Made by a program: the position numbers and the translations under genes
The notes under the pieces: model-generated
Told to the model about the DNA's origin: nothing
Databases searched by the model: none
What the model saw: the letters and a program-made list of their open reading frames with translations, nothing else
Origin: Pseudomonas sp. TCU-HL1
Lineage (GTDB): Bacteria > Pseudomonadota > Gammaproteobacteria > Pseudomonadales > Pseudomonadaceae
Direction: 5' to 3'
DNA length: 64,000 bases
NCBI RefSeq assembly: GCF_001708505.1
Contig: NZ_CP015992.1
Location: 5,022,001-5,086,000 of the forward strand
Shown here: positions 9,009 through 17,362 of the stretch, one piece after another
Numbering within the stretch: the first letter of the stretch is position 1
Layout: each line of letters opens with the position of its first letter

Positions 9009-10313
9009 TTAGTTCAGTTGCTCGACGCGGATGCGCACTACGCTGCCTACCACGTCTTCCAGAGCTTCCAGCGCGGCGATGGCGTCGTTGACGCGCGCCT
9101 CGACGACCCGGTGGGTAACCAGGATCATCGGCACCAGGCCGTCCTGCTCTTCGACTTCTTTCTGCATGATGGATTCGATATTGATGCCGCGCTCCGACAG
9201 GATGGTCGCGACCTGCGCCAGCACGCCCGGATGGTCCTTGGCCTGGATGCGCAGGTAGTAGGCGCTCTCGCAGGCTTCGATCGGCAGGATCGGGTGGTCG
9301 GACAGCGAGTCCGGCTGGAAGGCCAGGTGCGGCACATGGTTTTCCGGGTCGGTGGTCAGCGCGCGGACCACGTCCACCACGTCGGCGACCACGGCAGAGG
9401 CGGTGGCCTCCATGCCGGCACCAGCGCCGTAGTAGAGGGTACTGCCGGCGGCGTCGCCGTTGACCATCACGGCGTTCATCACGCCGTTGACGTTGGCGAT
9501 CAGGCGGTCGGCCGGGATCAGGGTCGGATGCACGCGCAGCTCGAAGCCGCTGTCGGTACGGCGCGCCACGCCCAGGTGCTTGATGCGGTAGCCCAGTGCC
9601 TCGGCATAGTTGACGTCGGCGCTGGTCAGTTTCGAGATGCCTTCGGTGTAGGCCTTGTCGAACTGCAGCGGGATGCCGAAGGCGATGGACGCGAGGATGG
9701 TCAGCTTATGGGCGGCGTCGATGCCTTCGACGTCGAAGGTCGGGTCGGCTTCGGCGTATCCCAGGGCCTGGGCTTCCTTCAGCACGTCTTCGAAGGCGCG
9801 GCCTTTCTCACGCATTTCGGTGAGGATGAAGTTGCCGGTGCCGTTGATGATGCCGGCCAGCCAGTTGATGCGGTTGGCGGAGAGGCCTTCGCGGATGGCC
9901 TTGATCACCGGGATACCACCGGCGACAGCGGCTTCGAAGGCGACCATGACGCCCTTCTCGCGAGCCTTGGCGAAGATTTCGTTGCCGTGCACGGCGATCA
10001 GCGCCTTGTTGGCGGTCACCACGTGCTTGCCGTTCTCGATGGCCTTCAGAACCAGCTCACGCGCCTGGGTGTAGCCACCGATCAGTTCAATGACGATGTC
10101 GATTTCCGGGTTGTTGACCACGTCGAAGATGTCGGCGGTGATGGGGGTAGCGCCGGTTTCACACTTCGGGTTGGGACGACGAGCGGCAATCTGGGCAACC
10201 TCGATTCCACGCCCGGCACGGCGGGCAATCTCCTCGGCGTTGCGTTTGAGTACGTTGAAGGTGCCGCCACCGACGGTCCCAAGGCCACAGATGCCTACTT
10301 TTACCGGCTTCAC
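9009..10313 (-). CDS. hom: Homoserine dehydrogenase
   Basis: NAD(P)-dependent reduction of aspartate semialdehyde to homoserine, the branch point to threonine and methionine. The 434 residues show a Rossmann motif GICGLGTVGGGTF at the N-terminus, the catalytic region GYAEADPTFDVEGIDAAHKL, and a C-terminal ACT domain (DHPGVLAQVATILSERGINI, about residues 355-374), the usual site of threonine feedback inhibition. The start is GTG at 10313 preceded by GGGGAG. It is upstream of thrC; dsbC lies upstream beyond a hairpin. Confidence 0.97.
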   Translation of the reverse strand: MKPVKVGICGLGTVGGGTFNVLKRNAEEIARRAGRGIEVAQIAARRPNPKCETGATPITADIFDVVNNPEIDIVIELIGGYTQARELVLKAIENGKHVVTANKALIAVHGNEIFAKAREKGVMVAFEAAVAGGIPVIKAIREGLSANRINWLAGIINGTGNFILTEMREKGRAFEDVLKEAQALGYAEADPTFDVEGIDAAHKLTILASIAFGIPLQFDKAYTEGISKLTSADVNYAEALGYRIKHLGVARRTDSGFELRVHPTLIPADRLIANVNGVMNAVMVNGDAAGSTLYYGAGAGMEATASAVVADVVDVVRALTTDPENHVPHLAFQPDSLSDHPILPIEACESAYYLRIQAKDHPGVLAQVATILSERGINIESIMQKEVEEQDGLVPMILVTHRVVEARVNDAIAALEALEDVVGSVVRIRVEQLN

Positions 10314-10341
10314 GCTGAACTCCCCATCATCACTGCGAAAA

Positions 10342-10362
10342 CGGCCGGGGGTGCCCCGGCCG
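10342..10362 (-). terminator. GC-rich hairpin between dsbC and hom
   Basis: A nine-base-pair stem CGGCCGGGG / CCCCGGCCG with a three-base loop. On the minus strand it is followed by TTTTC. It could end or attenuate dsbC transcription before hom. The short T-run makes this a moderate call. Confidence 0.55.
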
Positions 10363-10423
10363 AGGAAAAGAGCCGCACTTTACGAAGCGGCTGAATATTG
10401 GTCAATCAAGGCAGGCGCCCGGA

Positions 10424-11152
10424 TTACTTGGCCTCCAGGGCCAACTTTGCAAGCTGTGGAGCGGGCTGATACCCCGGAATCATCTGGCCGTTGCCCAGCA
10501 CGATGGCCGGGGTGCCGTTGACGCCGATCAGTTGGCCCAGTTCGAATTGCTTGGCCACCGGGTTGTCGCAGGTTGCGGCCGGCAGCTCCTCGCGGGATTT
10601 GGCCTTGTTCATGGCGGCCTGACGATCCTTGCTGCACCAGACGCTGACCAGGCTGTTGTAGCCGTGGCTGCCGATGCCCTGGCGCGGGAAGGCGACGTAG
10701 CGCACTTCGATACCGCGACGGTTCAGCTCGGGCACTTCGCTGTGCAGTTTCTGGCAATAGCCACAGTCGGTGTCGGTGAACACGGTGATGTGGGCCTTGG
10801 CCGGGTCCTTGGGCGCAAACACGACCATCTCGCTGGTGGGGATGGCGTTGATTTCCTTGGCGATGGAGCGGCTCTCGGCCTGCTCGGTGAGGTTCACCGG
10901 CTTGCCGTTCTGCACGTGGTAGAGGTAGCCCTGCATCAGGTACTGGCCGTTAGCGCTGGTGTAGAGCATCCGGCCGCCCTTGAGCTGGACCTGGTAGATG
11001 CCGGTCATCGGGCTTTCGCCGATGGATTCGATGGGCAGGCCGAGCTGCAGCGCATCAAGGGTTTTGCGGATGGCCTGGTCCGGGTCGGCGGCGAGGCTGA
11101 GGGTGCTGGCGAGGCCGAGGGCCAGGCCGGCGATGAGACGGGTCACGCGCAT
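10424..11152 (-). CDS. dsbC: Periplasmic thiol:disulfide isomerase DsbC
   Basis: A 242-residue secreted protein-disulfide isomerase. Residues 1-21 are a signal peptide ending in SLAA. An N-terminal dimerisation domain is followed by a thioredoxin fold with active site CGYC at 130-133. The cis-proline loop is NGTPAIV, and a second structural Cys pair lies in VWCSKD...ATCDNP. AGGAGT precedes the ATG. It lies between xerD and hom on the minus strand, an arrangement conserved in Pseudomonas from memory. Confidence 0.96.
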   Translation of the reverse strand: MRVTRLIAGLALGLASTLSLAADPDQAIRKTLDALQLGLPIESIGESPMTGIYQVQLKGGRMLYTSANGQYLMQGYLYHVQNGKPVNLTEQAESRSIAKEINAIPTSEMVVFAPKDPAKAHITVFTDTDCGYCQKLHSEVPELNRRGIEVRYVAFPRQGIGSHGYNSLVSVWCSKDRQAAMNKAKSREELPAATCDNPVAKQFELGQLIGVNGTPAIVLGNGQMIPGYQPAPQLAKLALEAK

Positions 11153-11272
11153 GGGTACTCCTGTCGAGCGGCGGACGTGCGGAAATCGCTCAAGCCTACC
11201 ACAGAAGCCCTGGCGCGCAGACGACAGACGCCCGGCGGAAACTGTAGGCAGCCGGCCGGCACTGCGTCGGCC

Positions 11273-12169
11273 TCATCCACGAGGGTGATGCCGTGCGTGC
11301 AGCTCCTGCAGGCGGGCGCGGGCGATGTGGGTGTAGATCTGGGTGGTGGACAGGTCACTGTGGCCAAGCAGCATCTGCACCACCCGCAGGTCGGCACCAT
11401 GGTTGAGCAGGTGGGTGGCGAACGCGTGGCGCAGGGTGTGTGGCGAGAGGGACTTGCTGATCCCGGCCACCTGGGCCTGGTGTTTGATCCTGTACCAGAA
11501 GGTCTGGCGGGTCATCTGCTCGCCACGCAGGCTGGGAAACAGCACATCGCTGGGTTTGCCATCGAGGAGGGACGGGCGGGCCTCCCGTTGATAGCGTTCG
11601 AGCCAGGCGATGGCTTCCTCGCCCAGAGGCACCAGACGCTCCTTGCTGCCCTTGCCGAAGACCCTGAGCACGCCCTGGCGCAGGTTGACCTGCTCCAGGG
11701 TCAGGCTTACCAGCTCGGTGACCCGCAGGCCGCAGGCGTAGAGCACCTCGAGCATGGCGCGGTCACGCAGGCCGATGGGGTCATCCAGCTCCGGGGCTTC
11801 CAGCAAAGCCTCCACATCCGCCTCGGAGAGCGACTTGGGCAACGGCCGCCCCAGTTGCGGCAGGTCCACCTGCAGGGTCGGGTCCTCGAGGATCAGGTTT
11901 TCCCGCAGCAGGAAACGGTAGAAGCCCCGCAGCCCGGAAAGGAAGCGTGCGGTGGAGCGGGCCTTGTAGCCCTGCTCCAGGCGCCAGGCAAGGTGATCGA
12001 GGATCAGGTCGCGCCCAGCCTTGTCGAGGGCGATGCCGCGCTCGTCGAGCCAGCTGTTGAAATGCGCCAGGTCGCTGCGATAGGCGGAGCGGGTGTGTTC
12101 GGACAAGCCTTTTTCCAGCCAGAGGGCATCGAGGAAGCGGTCGATCAGTACGTGGTCTAGCGTGGGCAT
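11273..12169 (-). CDS. xerD: Site-specific tyrosine recombinase XerD
   Basis: XerD works with XerC at dif to resolve chromosome dimers before division. The 298 residues carry an N-terminal SAM-like DNA-binding domain and the C-terminal catalytic domain. The full catalytic set sits at the E. coli numbering: Arg149 in YACGLRVTEL, His244 and Arg247 in PHTLRHAF, His270 in LLGHSDLSTT, and the nucleophile Tyr279 in IYTHI. The start is the ATG at 12169 (MPTLDHVLIDRF). The 121-base gap to dsbC has no obvious terminator, so partial co-transcription is possible. Confidence 0.97.
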   Translation of the reverse strand: MPTLDHVLIDRFLDALWLEKGLSEHTRSAYRSDLAHFNSWLDERGIALDKAGRDLILDHLAWRLEQGYKARSTARFLSGLRGFYRFLLRENLILEDPTLQVDLPQLGRPLPKSLSEADVEALLEAPELDDPIGLRDRAMLEVLYACGLRVTELVSLTLEQVNLRQGVLRVFGKGSKERLVPLGEEAIAWLERYQREARPSLLDGKPSDVLFPSLRGEQMTRQTFWYRIKHQAQVAGISKSLSPHTLRHAFATHLLNHGADLRVVQMLLGHSDLSTTQIYTHIARARLQELHARHHPRG

Positions 12170-12245
12170 GAAGGGCTGCCTTGTCTGTACGAGGCGCTAG
12201 TCTTCCATAGGGCTGTATCCGATTCATCCCCGAGAAGGACTTCCG

Positions 12246-12335
12246 ATGAGCGAACACCACATCCTGCTAGGCCTGGGCGGTATTGGCGCAAACACACTGA
12301 CAGACGGCATGGCCAGCCTATCCTTAGTCTGGTGA
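12246..12335 (+). CDS. Possible 29-residue peptide, unknown
   Basis: ATG at 12246 opens a 29-codon frame (MSEHHILLGLGGIGANTLTD then 9 residues) ending TGA at 12333-12335. GAGAAGGA lies seven bases upstream, a plausible ribosome-binding site. The glycine-rich start LLGLGGIGA resembles the beginning of a membrane transporter such as a Na+/H+ antiporter, so this could also be the scar of a lost gene. It sits between divergent xerD and the MshEN-like gene. No function can be given. Confidence 0.3.
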   Translation: MSEHHILLGLGGIGANTLTDGMASLSLVW

Positions 12336-12395
12336 CAGGGTCGTGCTGGCCGTGGATGATTCCATCTTGCTATCACCCACCACGGGTACCGGAAC

Positions 12396-13076
12396 ATGGC
12401 CAACCAAGTGAACTCCCGCCTGGGGCAGATCCTCATCAACCGGGGTCTGATTACCTCCCAGCAACTGGACGCCGCGATCAAGATGCAGCTCACCAGCAGG
12501 ATGCGTCTGGGTGAAGTACTGATAGCGCAAGGCCTGCTGACCCAGAAGCAACTGACCAAGGCCCTGAAGAAGCAGAGCAACCTGCGTCTGGCGGCGACGC
12601 TCGTGGCGGCGTTGATGAGCCCCTTCCAAGTGGCCAGTGCCGACATCCAGCGCCTGCAACCGCCCGCGAGCATCAGTCGCCAGGAAACCCCGCAGGGGCT
12701 GCGTCCGCTGAGCGACATGGAGATGAGCAATGTCAGCGCCCAAGGGCTGGATGAGGTGCTACAGGGCTTGTTCCTGCAAGCGGAAAGCGGCGATGGCCTG
12801 GGCGCGGTCAAGCAACTGGCGAGGCTGGTGATGCCGGTGCTGGACAGCCTGGATTCGGAAACCTCAATGAAAGATGTGGTCTATGACACCCGCAATCTGA
12901 CCTCGGCGGTCAATCCCGACGGCTCGGTGAACCTGCGCCTACCCAGCTCTATCGGTGAGCTGCGCTTCGAGAATATCCGCGTGGCCGGCGCCCCACAGAA
13001 CCAGAGTTTCGGCAGCCTGACGCTGAACAACATCGACCTGTCGCAGGCTTCGCTGAAGATCAGCATGCGCCACTGA
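12396..13076 (+). CDS. MshEN-like N-terminal domain protein, unknown function
   Basis: A 226-residue protein I cannot assign to a function. Residues 6-58 contain two tandem motifs, LGQILINRGLITSQQLDAAI and LGEVLIAQGLLTQKQLTKAL, the pattern of the MshEN/T2SSE_N domain. In type II secretion and pilus ATPases that domain can bind c-di-GMP. A hydrophobic stretch follows at about 64-80 (RLAATLVAALMSPFQVASA), then the motif LSDMEMSNVSAQG, a short pattern also seen near the start of FilA/DUF6160-type surface proteins. No ATPase domain is present. It is transcribed away from xerD and ends at a hairpin shared with the convergent thioesterase gene. Confidence 0.75.
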   Translation: MANQVNSRLGQILINRGLITSQQLDAAIKMQLTSRMRLGEVLIAQGLLTQKQLTKALKKQSNLRLAATLVAALMSPFQVASADIQRLQPPASISRQETPQGLRPLSDMEMSNVSAQGLDEVLQGLFLQAESGDGLGAVKQLARLVMPVLDSLDSETSMKDVVYDTRNLTSAVNPDGSVNLRLPSSIGELRFENIRVAGAPQNQSFGSLTLNNIDLSQASLKISMRH

Positions 13077-13093
13077 CCTTCCCCCGGAAACGC

Positions 13094-13119
13094 AAGAAGG
13101 CACCCGAGGGTGCCTTCTT
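13094..13119. terminator. Bidirectional hairpin terminator
   Basis: Arms AAGAAGGCACCC and GGGTGCCTTCTT form a 12-base-pair stem with a minimal loop, between the convergent MshEN-like gene and the thioesterase gene. T-tracts are short (CTTCTTC), so strength is uncertain. Confidence 0.7.
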
Positions 13120-13122
13120 CAT

Positions 13123-13551
13123 TCATGCAGCGGTGGCTGCCAGGGGAAATTCCGGCAGGACTTGCACTGGGCGCTTTTCGTCGTCGATCGCGACGAAGCT
13201 GAACAGGCCACTGATAGCCTTCTCGCGGGAGGCGCTGTACATGTCCTCGACGAACACGCCGACCTCCACCTTGAGGCTGGTATTGCCCACCTTCACCACG
13301 CGTCCTACCAACTCGACGATGGTTCCTGCCGGGATGGGATGCTTGAAGTCGATCCGGTCGCTGGAAACCGTCACCAGCGGCAGACGGCAGAAGCGCGTCG
13401 CGGTGATGAAGGACACCTCATCCATCCAGGCCAGGGCGGTACCGCCGAACAGCGTGTTGTGATGGTTGGTGCTGGGCGGGAATACCGCCTTGGTTACCCG
13501 GCTCTCGGACAGCTCGGTCCGACGGGCGATTTCTTGATCTCTCGGGGTCAT
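13123..13551 (-). CDS. Acyl-CoA thioesterase (hotdog fold)
   Basis: A 142-residue hotdog-fold thioesterase of the YciA/cytosolic long-chain acyl-CoA hydrolase type, releasing fatty acids from CoA. The family block STNHHNTLFGGTALAWMDEV (about residues 27-46) contains the conserved Asn/His and Gly-Gly, and SDRIDFKHPIPAGTIVEL is the central helix-strand region. It is a free-standing gene convergent with the MshEN-like gene and upstream (in transcription) of no co-oriented partner before the rplS terminator. Confidence 0.9.
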   Translation of the reverse strand: MTPRDQEIARRTELSESRVTKAVFPPSTNHHNTLFGGTALAWMDEVSFITATRFCRLPLVTVSSDRIDFKHPIPAGTIVELVGRVVKVGNTSLKVEVGVFVEDMYSASREKAISGLFSFVAIDDEKRPVQVLPEFPLAATAA

Positions 13552-13689
13552 GCCACTACTACCTGAATCGAACCCTTGTGGCTGCCACGCGTGCGGCGAT
13601 GCTTGTCGTTCTTGTGTGCTGCCGGACAGGCAGGAATATCCCGACTGGCCATCCCAGCGGGGGGCGAATTATCCCCGCGCACAGGCAAG

Positions 13690-13724
13690 AAAAAACCCGC
13701 CGAGGCGAACCAGGGCGGGTTTTT
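13690..13724 (-). terminator. Rho-independent terminator of the rpsP-rplS operon
   Basis: On the minus strand the stem ACCCGCC / GGCGGGT is flanked by A and T runs (GGCGGGTTTTTTC). It lies just beyond the rplS stop at 13743. Confidence 0.85.
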
Positions 13725-13742
13725 CGAGGAAAGCTGCGTCGA

Positions 13743-14093
13743 TTAGACCAGCTTTTCCTTGATACGAGCTGCCTTGCCGGACAGGTCGCGGAGGTAGTAC
13801 AGCTTGGCCTTGCGCACGTCGCCGCGACGCTTGACGGACAGGCTGTCAACCAGCGGGGAGTAGGTCTGGAAGGTACGCTCAACGCCTACGCCGTTGGAGA
13901 TCTTGCGCACGGTGAAAGCGCTGTTCAGGCCGCGGTTACGCTTGGCGATGACCACACCTTCGAAGGCCTGCAGACGAGCACGGTCGCCTTCCTTCACTTT
14001 AACTTGAACGATTACGGTGTCGCCCGGGGCGAAGGCCGGAATCACTTTGCTCATTTGTTCAGCTTCGATCTGCTGAATGATCTTGTTGGTCAT
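13743..14093 (-). CDS. rplS: 50S ribosomal protein L19
   Basis: L19 sits at the 30S-50S interface of the ribosome. The 116-residue length, the start [16 protein letters not shown] and the C-terminal [19 protein letters not shown] are standard for the family. It is the last gene of the conserved rpsP-rimM-trmD-rplS operon and is followed by the terminator at 13690-13724. Confidence 0.98.
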   Translation of the reverse strand: MTNKIIQQIEAEQMSKVIPAFAPGDTVIVQVKVKEGDRARLQAFEGVVIAKRNRGLNSAFTVRKISNGVGVERTFQTYSPLVDSLSVKRRGDVRKAKLYYLRDLSGKAARIKEKLV

Positions 14094-14137
14094 CGCTATG
14101 CTCCTAAGACAGGCCTTCTGGGCGTGCCATCGATACG

Positions 14138-14890
14138 TTAACTATCGTTCCGCTGGCGGATGTATTCCTCCAGCAGCTTTTTCTCTTCTCCAGAAAGCGA
14201 GCGGCAATCCAGAAGATCAGCCCGACGTTCCCAGGTGCGCCCAAGCGCCTGCTGCAAACGCCATCGCCGGATGTGTTCGTGGTTGCCGCTGAGCAGCACC
14301 TCGGGAACACGCTTGCCTGCATACAGCTCCGGACGGGTGTAATGCGGGCAATCGAGCAGGCCATCCGTAAAGGAGTCCTCCTCGGCGGAGTCCGCGTGGC
14401 CCAACGCACCGGGCAGCAACCGCGTCACCGCATCGATCAGTACCATGGCCGGCAGCTCACCGCCGGACAGGACGTAGTCACCGATCGACCATTCCTCATC
14501 GACGTGCTCCTCAATGAAGCGTTCGTCGATGCCTTCGTAGCGTCCAGCGATAAGGATCAATGCATCCTCGTTCGCCAGCTCGCGCACGGCTGCCTGCTTG
14601 AGCTGGCGCCCCTGCGGCGAGAGGTAGATCACCTTCGCTCGCTCCCCCGTCGCTGCCTTGGCTGCCGCCAGGGCCCGTTCCAGGGGCTGGATCTTCATCA
14701 CCATGCCAGGACCACCGCCGAAGGGCCGATCATCCACCGTCTGGTGGCGGTCTTCGGTGAAGCTCCGCGGATTCCAGCAATTGAGCTTGAGCAGCCCTTG
14801 CTTCACCGCACGGCTGGTGATGCCGTACTCGCTGATGGCAGCGAACATCTCGGGAAATATGCTGATGACTCCGACCTGCATGCTTTTCAT
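14138..14890 (-). CDS. trmD: tRNA (guanine-N1)-methyltransferase TrmD
   Basis: TrmD methylates G37 of tRNAs reading CNN codons, preventing +1 frameshifting. It is a SPOUT-class methyltransferase with a deep trefoil knot. The 250 residues contain [20 protein letters not shown] (about residues 55-74), the AdoMet-binding knot [15 protein letters not shown], and [17 protein letters not shown]. The first ATG ([12 protein letters not shown]) is used; MQVG three codons later is possible. It lies nine bases after rimM in the operon. Confidence 0.98.
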   Translation of the reverse strand: MKSMQVGVISIFPEMFAAISEYGITSRAVKQGLLKLNCWNPRSFTEDRHQTVDDRPFGGGPGMVMKIQPLERALAAAKAATGERAKVIYLSPQGRQLKQAAVRELANEDALILIAGRYEGIDERFIEEHVDEEWSIGDYVLSGGELPAMVLIDAVTRLLPGALGHADSAEEDSFTDGLLDCPHYTRPELYAGKRVPEVLLSGNHEHIRRWRLQQALGRTWERRADLLDCRSLSGEEKKLLEEYIRQRNDS

Positions 14891-14899
14891 GTCAGGCCC

Positions 14900-15436
14900 T
14901 CAGAAATCAACGTCCCATTCCACCTGCATCTCACCGGCGTCCAGATCAATCGACAACACACACTGCTCCGTGTAGGGCAGAAGGCGTTCGCGATCATCAA
15001 GGCTGCCAGCACAGGGCTTGACCACCATCACATCGTTGGCGCCGGTCTCCAGGAGGTGATCGATGCGGCCGAGCAGGTGCCCGTCCTGGTTGATCACGTT
15101 GAGACCTTCCAACTGGTGCCAGTAGAACTCGTCCGCTTCAAGCTCCGGCAGTTCACTGGAGGGAACACAGATTTCAAAACCTGCGTAGGTACGAGCGACC
15201 TCGCGGTCGTCCAACCCCTTCAGCCTTACTACCAGGACCTTGCCATGGACGCGTCCGCTAGCAACTTCGACCTGCTTCACCTCGTTGTCACGCCTGAGCG
15301 TCCAACGGTGGTAATCAAGCACGTTATCCAGCGGATCGGTGAAGGAGTAGACCTTCACCTCGCCACGTACGCCATGCACCGAGAAAATCTTGCCGAGAAC
15401 GATGAATTCATCGGCGGGAGCCGGCGTCGTGCTCAT
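14900..15436 (-). CDS. rimM: Ribosome maturation factor RimM
   Basis: RimM binds S19 and assists maturation of the 30S head. The 178 residues begin with the N-terminal barrel segment IVLGKIFSVHGVRGEVKVYSF, followed by the PRC-barrel half with DEFYWHQLEGLNVI and the C-terminal LPYTEQCVLSIDLDAGEMQVEW. It is eight bases downstream of rpsP and nine bases upstream of trmD, so translation is probably coupled through the operon. Confidence 0.97.
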   Translation of the reverse strand: MSTTPAPADEFIVLGKIFSVHGVRGEVKVYSFTDPLDNVLDYHRWTLRRDNEVKQVEVASGRVHGKVLVVRLKGLDDREVARTYAGFEICVPSSELPELEADEFYWHQLEGLNVINQDGHLLGRIDHLLETGANDVMVVKPCAGSLDDRERLLPYTEQCVLSIDLDAGEMQVEWDVDF

Positions 15437-15444
15437 AAAGATGC

Positions 15445-15696
15445 TTAGGCAGCAGCCTTGGCAGCTTCCTTCAGCAGCTGAGCAACGCGCTCAGACGGCT
15501 GGGCGCCCTGGCTCAGCCAGTAGCTGACGCGCTCCTGGTTTACGGAGAGCTTCACTTCAGCACCCTGAGCAACCGGGTTGAAGAAGCCGACGCGCTCTAC
15601 GAAGCGACCATCGCGCGCGTTGCGGCTGTTGGTCACGGTCAGGTGGTAGAAGGGGCGCTTCTTGGAGCCGCCACGGGCAAGACGGATGGTTACCAT
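15445..15696 (-). CDS. rpsP: 30S ribosomal protein S16
   Basis: The 83-residue S16 is needed for 30S assembly. Its N-terminus [19 protein letters not shown] and the segment [15 protein letters not shown] are invariant family blocks. It is the first gene of the rpsP-rimM-trmD-rplS operon, with a good sigma-70-type promoter at 15769-15796 upstream. Confidence 0.98.
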   Translation of the reverse strand: MVTIRLARGGSKKRPFYHLTVTNSRNARDGRFVERVGFFNPVAQGAEVKLSVNQERVSYWLSQGAQPSERVAQLLKEAAKAAA

Positions 15697-15768
15697 TGAA
15701 CTTCGTTCCTATAGTCGGTGCTTTTCAAGCTGTGCACACACATGGGCCATGGGCCCGAAAGGCCGCAT

Positions 15769-15796
15769 ATTCTAAGGATTATCCGGCCGATTGCAA
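15769..15796 (-). promoter_or_regulatory. Sigma-70-type promoter for the rpsP operon
   Basis: Read on the minus strand, TTGCAA, a 16-base spacer, then TAGAAT. It lies about 75 bases upstream of the rpsP ATG, matching four to five of six consensus bases in each box. Confidence 0.65.
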
Positions 15797-15807
15797 ATCT
15801 CTTTTTG

Positions 15808-15829
15808 CTGGCCGCCGGTCGGCGGCCAG
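15808..15829 (-). other. GC hairpin after ffh, no T-tract
   Basis: CTGGCCGCC / GGCGGCCAG with a four-base loop, four bases beyond the ffh stop and just upstream of the rpsP promoter. It lacks a T-run on either strand, so it may be an RNA-stabilising or Rho-assisted end rather than a classical terminator. Confidence 0.5.
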
Positions 15830-15832
15830 GTC

Positions 15833-17206
15833 TCACATCTTCGGCATGCCGCCGGGGAACATGCTGCCCATGCCGCGCATCATTTTGGCCATGCCGCCTT
15901 TGGCGGTGACCTTCTTCATCATTTTCTGCATCTGCTTGTGCTGCTTGATGAGGCGGCCGACGTCCTGCACCTGAGTACCGGAACCCAAGGCGATGCGGCG
16001 TTTGCGCGAGCCACTGATCACTTCCGGATCACGGCGCTCAGCAGGCGTCATGGAGTTGATGATCGCCTCCATCTGCTTGAACTGCTTCTCTGCCGCATTC
16101 TGGGCATTGCCCATCTGCGCCAGATTGACGCCACCGAGCATCGGCATCTTGTCCATGAGGCCGCCGAGGCCGCCCATGTTCTTCATCTGTTGCAGCTGGT
16201 CACGGAAGTCTTCGAGGTCGAAGCCCTTGCCCTTCTTGATCTTCTTGGCAAGCTTCTCGGCCTTCTCGCGGTCCATGGTCTGCTCGGCCTGCTCGATCAG
16301 GCTGAGCACGTCACCCATGCCGAGGATGCGCGAGGCGACGCGGTCCGGATGGAAGGGATCGAGGGCTTCGGTCTTCTCGCCCATGCCGAGGAACTTGATC
16401 GGCTTGCCAGTGATGGCGCGTACCGACAGTGCTGCACCGCCACGGGCATCGCCGTCCACCTTGGTCAGCACCACGCCGGTCAGCGGCAGGGCGTCATTGA
16501 AGGCCTTGGCGGTGTTGGCGGCGTCCTGGCCGGTCATGGCATCGACCACGAACAGGGTTTCCACCGGCGTGATCGCCGCGTGGACCTGCTTGATCTCATC
16601 CATCATCTCGGTGTCGATGTGCAGACGGCCGGCGGTGTCGACGATGACAACATCGATGAACTTGAGCTTGGCTTCATGAATCGCCGCCCGGGCGATATCC
16701 ACCGGCTTCTGGCTGGTGTTGGACGGGAAGAAGGTGACGCCGATGTCGTTGGCCAGGGTTTCCAGCTGCTTGATCGCCGCCGGGCGGTAGACGTCCGCCG
16801 ACACCACCAGCACGGACTTCTTCTTCCTCTCTTTAAGGAAGCGTGACAGCTTGCCCACGGTGGTGGTCTTGCCCGCACCCTGCAGGCCGGCCATCAGGAT
16901 CACCGCCGGCGGCGCGGCGTTCAGCGCCAGGTCCTCGTTGGCGGCGCCCATCAGCTCCACCAGTTCGGCCTGGACGATCTTCACGAAGGCCTGGCCGGGG
17001 GTCAGGCTCTTGGAAACTTCGGTACCGACCGCACGGTCCTTGATCTTGCCGACGAAGTCCTTCACCACCGGCAGGGCGACGTCGGCTTCGAGCAGGGCCA
17101 TGCGCACCTCGCGCAGGGTGTCCTTGATGTTGTCCTCGGTCAGCTTGGCCTTGCCGGTGACATGGCGCAGCGTCTGTGAGAGGCGGTCGGTAAGGTTTTC
17201 AAACAT
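15833..17206 (-). CDS. ffh: Signal recognition particle protein Ffh (SRP54)
   Basis: Ffh binds 4.5S RNA and signal sequences and delivers nascent inner-membrane proteins to FtsY. The 457 residues contain the N-domain, the GTPase domain with P-loop GLQGAGKTTTVGKL (about residues 107-120), DTAGRLHID and TKVDGDARGGAAL, and a Met-rich M-domain whose C-terminus reads MKKVTAKGGMAKMMRGM. The ATG at 17206 (MFENLTDRLSQTLRH) is the family start; the frame is open to 17329 but lacks similarity there. The divergent neighbour is the CcsA-like gene. Confidence 0.98.
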   Translation of the reverse strand: MFENLTDRLSQTLRHVTGKAKLTEDNIKDTLREVRMALLEADVALPVVKDFVGKIKDRAVGTEVSKSLTPGQAFVKIVQAELVELMGAANEDLALNAAPPAVILMAGLQGAGKTTTVGKLSRFLKERKKKSVLVVSADVYRPAAIKQLETLANDIGVTFFPSNTSQKPVDIARAAIHEAKLKFIDVVIVDTAGRLHIDTEMMDEIKQVHAAITPVETLFVVDAMTGQDAANTAKAFNDALPLTGVVLTKVDGDARGGAALSVRAITGKPIKFLGMGEKTEALDPFHPDRVASRILGMGDVLSLIEQAEQTMDREKAEKLAKKIKKGKGFDLEDFRDQLQQMKNMGGLGGLMDKMPMLGGVNLAQMGNAQNAAEKQFKQMEAIINSMTPAERRDPEVISGSRKRRIALGSGTQVQDVGRLIKQHKQMQKMMKKVTAKGGMAKMMRGMGSMFPGGMPKM

Positions 17207-17362
17207 GCGCGTTCCTTTCGGGCTCTCGTGAGCCCCGGGTGAGCTTGCGGCAGGCGGCGGAGTATAACCAAGTGTCGCCGCCGCCGACACCGCCAGCGGT
17301 CTTTCACCGGCAGGCCTTGTATGCCACACTCACTGCCTTTCGGGCTTGCCTTACAAGGACTT

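Noticed and set aside
7415..9091. 558-codon plus-strand frame opposite thrC
   Set aside because: Antisense shadow of thrC, composed mostly of His/Gln/Val/Gly/Asp, no family match and no ribosome-binding site.
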